In this document: piece by piece, positions 14,792-19,598 of the stretch
Numbering within the stretch: the stretch's first letter is position 1
Layout of the letters: every line of letters starts with the position of its first letter
Assembly: GCA_900541965.1 (NCBI GenBank)
Contig: UQLN01000072.1
Coordinates: 1-19,598 of the forward strand
Source: an uncultured Parabacteroides sp.
GTDB lineage: Bacteria; Bacteroidota; Bacteroidia; Bacteroidales; Tannerellaceae
Length of the DNA stretch: 19,598 bases
Direction: 5' to 3'
Notes under the pieces: model-generated
The model's input: the letters and a program-made list of their open reading frames with translations, nothing else
What the model was told of the DNA's origin: nothing
Databases searched by the model: none
Made by a program: the position numbers and the translations under genes

Positions 14792-16225
14792 ATGGAAAAC
14801 AGAAAAACGAATATTGGGCTTATCGGCCTGGGGCTGGATACATATTGGCCGCAGTTCGATGGACTTTACAACCGCTTATGCGGATACCAGGAAGAAATTG
14901 CCAGGAAGATGTCTTGTCCGGAAGCGTCTATTATCAATGCCGGAATCATCGACAATCCGGTCAAAGCGAAAGAGACGGCAACCGAATTGCAAAAGCAGGA
15001 TATACACCTCCTTTTCATTTTCATATCGACCTACGCTTTATCATCTACGGTATTGCCGTTTGTGCAACAACTGAAAGTACCGGTCATTCTTCTGAACATC
15101 CAACCGGCAGCCAGCATCGACTACGAATACATAAACAGCCTTGGAGACCGGGGAAAAATGACCGGCGAATGGCTCGCCCATTGCCAGGCATGCTCGGTTC
15201 CGGAATTTGCCAATGTATTCAACAAAGCCCATATCCGTTATGAGATAGTGACCGGTTATTTACAGGAAGAATATGTATGGGAACAAATCCATGCCTGGAT
15301 TGAAGCGGCATATGTAGTAAACAACATGAAGCATAACCGGATGGGCATCCTGGGACATTATTACTGCGGTATGCTGGATGTCTATAGCGATACGACCCAA
15401 CAATCGGTCACATTCGGAACGCATGTCGAAATCATGGAAATGTGCGAGTTAAAGGATTACCGCGATGCCGTCACCGACCAGGAACTGAACGGCAAACTGG
15501 AAGAATTCAGCCAATCCTTCGATATTGTCCCGCAATGCGAACCCTTCGAACTGGAAAGAGCTGCCCGTACCTCCATTGCCCTCGACAAATTGGTCGCCTC
15601 CCATCATTTAGGCTCGATGGCATACTATTATGAAGGATATAAGGGCAATGATTACGAAAACATTGTAACCTCCGTCATAGCCGGCAACACCTTGCTGACA
15701 GGAAAGAATATCCCCATAGCCGGAGAATGTGAAGTGAAAAACGTCCAGGCAATGAAGATTCTGTCATTGCTGAAAGCAGGCGGCTCCTTTGCCGAATTTT
15801 ATGCTATGGATTTCAACGACGATATCGTTATGCTGGGACACGACGGCCCCGCCCATTTTGCTATTGCAGAAGGCAAAGTGAAACTGGTTCCCCTTCCCGT
15901 CTATCATGGAAAACCGGGGAAAGGGTTATCCATCCAAATGAGTGTGAAACACGGTCCTATCACCCTGTTGTCCGTATGCGAAGGAAAAGACGGAATCTTC
16001 CTGCTCGTTGCAGAAGGAGAATCGGTAGACGGCCCCACCCTGCAAATAGGAAATACCAACAGCCGTTACCGTTTTGCCTGCGGGGCACGCAATTTCATCA
16101 ATGCCTGGAGCAAAGCGGGTCCCTCCCACCATTGCGCCATCGGTATCGGACATCTGGCTGACAAATTGGAGAAAGTTGCATTTTTGCTGGATATACCGAT
16201 AGTGAAGGTAGTTACTTCTAATTAA
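14792..16225 (+). CDS. L-fucose/L-arabinose isomerase family protein
   Basis: A 477-residue cytoplasmic protein with the layout of the AraA/FucI superfamily: an N-terminal Rossmann-like part (NIGLIGLGLDTYWPQFDGL) and mixed middle and C-terminal domains. Candidate metal or catalytic residues are Glu312 in IAGECEVKN, Asp340 and His350 in AMDFNDDIVMLGHDG, and His446-His447 in GPSHHCAIG. These line up in order with the Glu, acidic, His and His ligands of arabinose isomerase and FucI. The reaction should be Mn-dependent aldose-ketose isomerisation of a pentose or deoxyhexose; which sugar cannot be read. It is transcribed divergently from the AraC-family gene and probably handles the sugar freed by the glycosidase. 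No kinase or aldolase gene is present to complete a pathway. Confidence 0.82.
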   Translation: MENRKTNIGLIGLGLDTYWPQFDGLYNRLCGYQEEIARKMSCPEASIINAGIIDNPVKAKETATELQKQDIHLLFIFISTYALSSTVLPFVQQLKVPVILLNIQPAASIDYEYINSLGDRGKMTGEWLAHCQACSVPEFANVFNKAHIRYEIVTGYLQEEYVWEQIHAWIEAAYVVNNMKHNRMGILGHYYCGMLDVYSDTTQQSVTFGTHVEIMEMCELKDYRDAVTDQELNGKLEEFSQSFDIVPQCEPFELERAARTSIALDKLVASHHLGSMAYYYEGYKGNDYENIVTSVIAGNTLLTGKNIPIAGECEVKNVQAMKILSLLKAGGSFAEFYAMDFNDDIVMLGHDGPAHFAIAEGKVKLVPLPVYHGKPGKGLSIQMSVKHGPITLLSVCEGKDGIFLLVAEGESVDGPTLQIGNTNSRYRFACGARNFINAWSKAGPSHHCAIGIGHLADKLEKVAFLLDIPIVKVVTSN

Positions 16226-16246
16226 GAGAATAAAGAACCAGGTTCG

Positions 16247-16328
16247 CGGATAACGCTGATTGGGCGGATTAAAACGGATTTTTAAATTTATTCTTATCCG
16301 TCCTGATCCGCCCAATCAGCGTTATCCG
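16247..16328. repeat. Long inverted repeat A between convergent genes
   Basis: A 23-bp perfect stem (16247-16269 with 16306-16328; the left arm opens CGGATAACGCTG) encloses a second stem, ACGGAT (16274-16279) with ATCCGT (16296-16301). It sits between the ends of the isomerase and HxlR genes. No T tract follows on either strand. It shares its CGGAT-rich style with repeats B and C. Confidence 0.85.
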
Positions 16329-16359
16329 TATACCTTGCTCTTTACATCTTCACTGTTAT

Positions 16360-16713
16360 TCAAGAGGAAACCAGCGTACGTCCCTCCAATATATCCGGCA
16401 TATTAGCGACTGCCCAATCGACCAGGCTCTGGAGATGGGGCAGCAGGCTTCTCCCTCTTTCCGTCAACTGGTATTCGACCCGGGGAGGCACCTCGGCATA
16501 GACATTTCGCGCCACCAGCCCGTCCGTTTCCAGCGACCGGAGAGTCACCGTCAGCATCCGTTGCGAGATATCATCAATTGTCCGGTGGATATCATTGAAA
16601 CGCATCGTCCCGTTGGCATTTAGTGTTACCAGAACAAGCATAGACCATTTATTTCCGAGCTTGCTCAGTATCTCCCGTATCGGGCAGTTTCCTGTATTAT
16701 GAAAATTTTTCAT
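16360..16713 (-). CDS. HxlR family (winged-helix) transcriptional regulator
   Basis: From the chosen start the protein is 117 residues, normal for HxlR. Features are the N-terminal NTGNCPIREILSKLGNKWSM with Cys10, the helix-turn-helix MRFNDIHRTIDDISQRMLTVTLRSLE, and the wing LVARNVYAEVPPRVEYQLTERG. In relatives such as YodB and HypR the matching cysteine senses quinones, aldehydes or hypochlorite. The open frame extends 16 codons further up (ATG at 16761), but the motif alignment and a 12-codon leader frame ending across ATGA favour 16713. It is divergent from the DJ-1 gene, and two GTAAG-N3-CTTAC palindromes lie between them, so it likely represses both itself and that gene. Confidence 0.9.
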   Translation of the reverse strand: MKNFHNTGNCPIREILSKLGNKWSMLVLVTLNANGTMRFNDIHRTIDDISQRMLTVTLRSLETDGLVARNVYAEVPPRVEYQLTERGRSLLPHLQSLVDWAVANMPDILEGRTLVSS

Positions 16714-16748
16714 TTTATTTCTTCGGCTAATTGACTTATGATGAACAT
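16710..16748 (-). CDS. Possible 12-codon leader peptide before the HxlR gene
   Basis: On the minus strand GGAGGT is followed after 5 bases by ATG and a short frame, MFIISQLAEEIK, whose TGA stop overlaps the HxlR start codon as ATGA. The ribosome-binding match is better than any at the HxlR start itself. Translation is unproven. Confidence 0.3.
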   Translation of the reverse strand: MFIISQLAEEIK

Positions 16749-16761
16749 TAGTTACCTCCAT

Positions 16762-16774
16762 GTAAGTTCCTTAC
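16762..16774. promoter_or_regulatory. HxlR operator candidate, site 1
   Basis: GTAAG-TTC-CTTAC is a perfect 5-bp inverted repeat with a 3-bp spacer in the divergent promoter region, on the HxlR side. It has the same half-sites and spacing as site 2 at 16829-16843; the centres are 68 bp apart. Confidence 0.55.
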
Positions 16775-16787
16775 TGTCAAGTGCCTT

Positions 16788-16819
16788 CTTGTTTATCACA
16801 GAAAGGAGATTTACATTTG
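16788..16819 (+). promoter_or_regulatory. Promoter of the DJ-1 family gene
   Basis: CTTG (16788-16791), a 20-bp gap and TACATTTG (16812-16819) fit the Bacteroides -33/-7 form. Transcription would start near 16826, just before operator site 2. On the opposite strand TACCTTTG (16832-16825) is a possible -7 element for the HxlR gene, overlapping the same operator. Confidence 0.55.
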
Positions 16820-16828
16820 CAACACAAA

Positions 16829-16843
16829 GGTAAGAAACTTACC
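16829..16843. promoter_or_regulatory. HxlR operator candidate, site 2
   Basis: GGTAAG-AAA-CTTACC is a perfect 6-bp inverted repeat with a 3-bp spacer. It lies at the expected start of DJ-1 gene transcription and overlaps the candidate reverse -7 element, a position suited to repression of both directions. Confidence 0.6.
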
Positions 16844-16878
16844 AAAAATAACTATTGTCTCATTTAATATTCACAGTT

Positions 16879-17406
16879 ATGAAAAAGAAAGTAGCAGTTG
16901 TAGCCGTTAACCCGGTAAACGGTTCCGGGTTGTTCCAATATCTGGAAGCGTTTTTTGAGAATGGAATCACTTATACCGTTTTTGCCGTAAGCGACTCGAA
17001 AGAAATCAAAACGAACTCCGGCATCACTCTTTTTGCGGATGACGTGATAGCCAATCTAAAGGGACATGAAGATGAATATGAAGCATTGGTTTTCGCTTGT
17101 GGCGATGCGGTTCCCGTTTTTGCACAGAATGCGGAGAAACCTTACAATCAGGATTTATTGTCCGTTATCGGCGCTTTTGCACAAAAAGGCAAGAAGATGA
17201 TAGGCCATTGTGCCGCCGCCCTGCTTTTCGAAATCGCAGGTGTCAGCGAAGGCAAAAAAGTATCCGTCCACCCATTGGCCAAGCCAGCCATTCAGAAAGG
17301 AATCGCTACGGATGATGATTCAACCATCGACGGCAACTTCTTCACGGCAAAAGAAGAAAACCATATCCGGACGATGATACCGGAAGTCATTAAGGCTCTA
17401 AAATAG
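16879..17406 (+). CDS. DJ-1/PfpI family protein
   Basis: A 175-residue protein starting MKKKVAVVAVNPVNGSG; a TTG 24 bp upstream would add eight residues that do not fit the family. The DJ-1 fold is shown by KVAVVAVNP, EYEALVFACGDAVP and the nucleophile elbow MIGHCAAALLFEIAGV with Cys111. Family members act as glyoxalase or deglycase enzymes, chaperones or amidotransferase-like proteins; which one cannot be told. It is divergent from an HxlR regulator whose relatives sense reactive electrophiles, so a role in handling aldehydes or oxidants is a reasonable inference. Confidence 0.85.
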   Translation: MKKKVAVVAVNPVNGSGLFQYLEAFFENGITYTVFAVSDSKEIKTNSGITLFADDVIANLKGHEDEYEALVFACGDAVPVFAQNAEKPYNQDLLSVIGAFAQKGKKMIGHCAAALLFEIAGVSEGKKVSVHPLAKPAIQKGIATDDDSTIDGNFFTAKEENHIRTMIPEVIKALK

Positions 17407-17438
17407 GGACGCTGCCTGAGACGCAGAGCTATTTGTGG

Positions 17439-17515
17439 ACGCGGAAAACGCGGATTAATACAGGAGATGGATTATTTAGCCTGTGAAAATCCGCGCTTTT
17501 CGCGTCATCCGCGTC
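17439..17515. repeat. Inverted repeat B after the DJ-1 gene
   Basis: Nested stems: GACGCGG (17439-17445) with CCGCGTC (17509-17515), CGCGGATT (17449-17456) with AATCCGCG (17488-17495), and ACAGG (17460-17464) with CCTGT (17480-17484). The right arm has extra bulged bases. It has the same CGGATT-rich design as repeats A and C and may end the DJ-1 transcript. Confidence 0.75.
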
Positions 17516-17563
17516 TAATTATCCTTACCTTTACCGCCATCAGATAAAACGAACAGATACATT

Positions 17564-19042
17564 ATGAAAAACATCTTCTACTCAGCTTTTTTCTGTTTGC
17601 TTCTTGCAAGCAATATGCAGACACAAATACATGCCGGCTCATACATATCCGCACAGCAAGACAAGCTAATCGTCACCGGAAAAGTTATCAACCGGACGAA
17701 AGAAAGCCCTAAAGTGATAACCGTTATCGAATGCAATCCTCTGGATGACGGGGGCAGATACGCATCCCAACTGGACAGCAACGGAATGTTCCGTACGGAG
17801 ATGTCGTTTGTCTACGAGCATAGTTTCACTATAAATTATGCGGATAAATTCATTAACATGTACGGAGCAAACGGGGATTCCCTCTATCTGGAAATCGATG
17901 CAAAGAAGCTGTCGGAAAACAAAGAAAGCCCCATCCTGTTCGGTGGCGACAAAGCTGCCGGAAACAATTATTTCAGTGAAGTCATCGACAAGACCTTTCC
18001 ACTGATAAACAACGTTGAACTGGCTCCGGCATCCGTACCGCTAAAGGACTATATGGAGACTTTCCAATCCGAATATACCCGGTTGAAAGACAGCATACGC
18101 GTGTATAGCCAACCCTATTCCTTGCAGGAAAATGTACTGCGGATGTTGGACCATATGGCCCTGTTCAGCCTTGCCAACATGGCAACAGACTATACCGAAA
18201 AGAACCCGCAGGATGCATTAGCCTTTTTCACACAACCGGTTTTCGACCTTTACAACACAGAGAACCTGAAGGTCATGATGTTTCCTTACCATCTGGATTA
18301 TTACCGGCAAGCCTTGTTGGACAGCGATTCCATTGCAAAAGCCTGTCTGGAAAAGGAGGATATAAAGGCATTGTACCACAGGGGCACCGAACTTCTGCTT
18401 ACTTTGCCCGAAGGGACATACCGGGATATTATGCTGGCAGGTTTCTGCAACCGGCTTAAAAGGTTCAATCTGGAAATACTGCCGCCCAGAGAGTCATTCT
18501 GCAATGACACGGTTTTCCAATACGTCAGCCGGTTATCCGCAGCAGCAGGAACAACAAAGAAACAACTACCGGAAATGCCCCTTACGGATGGTATCTTTTA
18601 TTATGCACCCAATGGGAAAGCTGAACTTGTTCCCGTAAAGAACCTCACGGATTTTCTAAAAAAGAAATACAAAGGGAAAGTCGTCTATCTGGACATCTGG
18701 GCTACCTGGTGCGGTCCCTGCCGGGCGGAGATGAAACATGCCAAGGCGCTCCACACCTCGTTTAAAGACAGGGATATTGTCTTTGTAAATATCTGTATGA
18801 TGTCCGACCGCGCAAAGTGGGAAAAGGCTATCCGGGATGAAAACATAGGCGGAGAGAACTATTTCCTCAACGAGGATATGTCGCAAATCTGCATGTCTGC
18901 CTTGCAAGTGCCGGGCTTCCCGACTTACCTCCTGCTGGATAAAACAGGCGCTATCATCAACAGGACGCCCCCGCGCCCGTCGGCACTTCCGAAACTGCAA
19001 AAGGAACTGGAATCTGTAACGTCGGTCGTTACCGTTCGCTAA
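17564..19042 (+). CDS. TlpA-like thiol-disulfide oxidoreductase, exported
   Basis: A 492-residue protein with signal peptide MKNIFYSAFFCLLLASNMQ. Residues about 35-125 form a beta-rich N-terminal domain like the DUF4369-type domains of Bacteroidales oxidoreductases (VTGKVINRTKESPKVITVIE). A helical middle follows. The C-terminal thioredoxin fold (about 345-490) has the active site WCGPC with Cys383 and Cys386 (LDIWATWCGPCRAEM) and the cis-proline loop QVPGFPTYLLLD. The WCGPC motif and periplasmic location suggest a disulfide reductase or respiratory-maturation factor; the partner is unknown. The stop codon lies inside the first unit of a 23-bp-periodic palindrome array, so the last codons, TVR, are encoded by repeat DNA. 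Confidence 0.9.
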   Translation: MKNIFYSAFFCLLLASNMQTQIHAGSYISAQQDKLIVTGKVINRTKESPKVITVIECNPLDDGGRYASQLDSNGMFRTEMSFVYEHSFTINYADKFINMYGANGDSLYLEIDAKKLSENKESPILFGGDKAAGNNYFSEVIDKTFPLINNVELAPASVPLKDYMETFQSEYTRLKDSIRVYSQPYSLQENVLRMLDHMALFSLANMATDYTEKNPQDALAFFTQPVFDLYNTENLKVMMFPYHLDYYRQALLDSDSIAKACLEKEDIKALYHRGTELLLTLPEGTYRDIMLAGFCNRLKRFNLEILPPRESFCNDTVFQYVSRLSAAAGTTKKQLPEMPLTDGIFYYAPNGKAELVPVKNLTDFLKKKYKGKVVYLDIWATWCGPCRAEMKHAKALHTSFKDRDIVFVNICMMSDRAKWEKAIRDENIGGENYFLNEDMSQICMSALQVPGFPTYLLLDKTGAIINRTPPRPSALPKLQKELESVTSVVTVR

Positions 19043-19134
19043 CTGCTATCGTTACCGAACGGTAATTGCAGTGATTACCGAGCGGTAACTACAGACATTA
19101 CCGCCCGATAACTGTTGTAGTTACCGGGCGGTAG
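19029..19134. repeat. Five-unit palindrome array, exact 23-bp period
   Basis: Cores are TTACCGTTCGCTAA (19029), TTACCGAACGGTAA (19052), TTACCGAGCGGTAA (19075), TTACCGCCCGATAA (19098) and TTACCGGGCGGTAG (19121). Starts are spaced by exactly 23 bp each time. The arms TTACCG/CGGTAA are nearly constant, while the two central bases and the 9-bp spacers vary. The first core contains the TAA stop of the oxidoreductase gene. Outer flanks 19042-19056 and 19129-19143 can pair over 15 bp with two G-U pairs as RNA. Confidence 0.9.
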
Positions 19135-19142
19135 CGATGGCA

Positions 19143-19300
19143 GATTGTAGTTTAACGATTTTAGTTGACTACTTTTATCCTAATTTGTAAATCAGGTTGA
19201 CTCGGTTAATAGTTTATTTATAATTTAAGTTTACCCACTTGGGCTGTTAGTTATATATCGGGTTGACTTTTGTTCGTCTGCTCAAAAATAAACAAAAATC
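19143..19300. other. AT-rich gap with weak 33-bp-spaced motifs
   Basis: No gene is seen. GTTGAC, GTTGAC, GTTTAC and GTTGAC occur at 19164, 19196, 19229 and 19262, with steps of 32, 33 and 33 bp. The sequence between them is not conserved, so this may be a worn tandem repeat or chance. Confidence 0.35.
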
Positions 19301-19375
19301 AGGCACGGATTCCACGGATTTCACGGTTAATTTAATAGTGTATTTAAAACCGTGAAATCCGCGAAATCCGTGCCT
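19301..19375 (-). repeat. Long inverted repeat C, likely terminator of the DUF4469-like gene
   Basis: The 28-bp arms 19301-19328 and 19348-19375 pair at 26 of 28 positions (the left arm opens AGGCACGGATT and closes CGGATTTCACGGTT), with a 19-nt loop. On the minus strand the stem is followed by GATTTTTGTTTATTTTTG. With its position 28 bp past the gene stop, this supports a terminator role. Confidence 0.8.
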
Positions 19376-19402
19376 AAAAATATACTTATATAGCGAATAA
19401 CG

Positions 19403-19598
19403 TTATAACTCTTCCGGTTTCTCGCCATCGCCTACCATCAAGGTAAATGGGTAGACAAGGGTACGCGGCTCTTTCAACAGAATAGCGGAGTTGCTATACC
19501 AGGTTTCGATTTCCAGCCTGTAGCTTCCGTTTTCCAGCGAGGCGGGGAGCGTAAACATCAGGCGGCTCGGGTCGTTGATACCGAAGGTGGTAATGGTG
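19403..19598 (-). CDS. DUF4469-like domain protein, C-terminal 64 residues
   Basis: The gene enters from the right edge; only its last 64 codons are present. The translated end includes FGINDPSRLMFTLPASLENG, then SYRLEIETWYSNSA, LLKEPRTLVYPFTLMVGDG and EKPEEL-stop. The SYRLEI.T.YSN....LKEPRT pattern is, from memory, the beta-sandwich C-terminus of Bacteroidales DUF4469 proteins, which usually carry an HU-like DNA-binding domain at the N-terminus; that part is outside the window. It is convergent with the oxidoreductase gene. Confidence 0.65.
   Translation of the reverse strand, partial: TITTFGINDPSRLMFTLPASLENGSYRLEIETWYSNSAILLKEPRTLVYPFTLMVGDGEKPEEL

Noticed and set aside
16855..16878. Upstream TTG start for the DJ-1 gene
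   Set aside because: The extra eight residues do not match the family, the start is not ATG, and the ATG at 16879 directly precedes the typical first strand.
19029..19134. CRISPR array
   Set aside because: Repeats are only 14 bp with 9-bp spacers, are fully palindromic with varying centres, overlap a coding region, and no cas gene is present.

Overview
The window looks like a chromosome of a gut Bacteroidales (Bacteroides/Parabacteroides type). Grounds: lipoprotein signal peptides ending in LSGC, LTNC or MTAC; BACON-like domains on a secreted peptidase; an RteC-like regulator and a Bacteroides-type tyrosine recombinase; a Glyco_hydro_106-type glycosidase; a DUF4469-like C-terminus; and promoters fitting the Bacteroides -33/-7 form (TTTG, about 20 bp, TAnnTTTG) instead of -35/-10. 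No rRNA, tRNA, transposase or CRISPR array was seen.

Region 1 (1 to about 6,800) reads as one end of an integrative element, with every gene on the minus strand. In transcription order: tyrosine recombinase and a DUF1016/YhcG PD-(D/E)XK protein (25 bp apart); two tandem Crp/Fnr-type regulators (9 bp apart) ending at a clear terminator; a four-gene cargo operon (GNAT acetyltransferase, two small lipoproteins, a small membrane protein) ending at a second terminator; an RteC-like regulator broken by one base in an A7 tract; and a helix-turn-helix protein that runs off the left edge. One cargo lipoprotein looks like a free-standing SecD P1-head domain.

Region 2 (about 6,800 to 8,580) is a junction zone. 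It holds an orphan terminator-like hairpin, an intact class II Fic gene with its own promoter, and a second, broken Fic copy that lost its promoter, N-terminus and inhibitory motif, carries a Gly-to-Glu change in the Fic motif, and is cut short where the composition jumps to GC-rich.

Region 3 (8,578 to 11,259, minus) holds a GC-richer M64 metallopeptidase lipoprotein with three BACON-like modules and an unrecognised 184-aa protein, separated by a 13-bp perfect hairpin.

Region 4 (11,260 to 16,225) is a small sugar-use locus: a GH106-like glycosidase, a convergent AraC-family regulator and, divergent from it, an L-fucose/L-arabinose isomerase-family protein. The two enzyme genes share a promoter-like motif, and the glycosidase gene has a 13-bp inverted repeat upstream that could be a regulator site.

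Region 5 (16,226 to 19,598) holds a divergent HxlR regulator/DJ-1 pair with two matching palindromes, a TlpA-like thiol-disulfide oxidoreductase, and the C-terminus of a DUF4469-like protein. Three long, sequence-related inverted repeats sit between genes here. An exactly 23-bp-periodic array of five TTACCG-NN-CGGTAA palindromes begins over the stop codon of the oxidoreductase gene; this array is the most unusual structure in the window.
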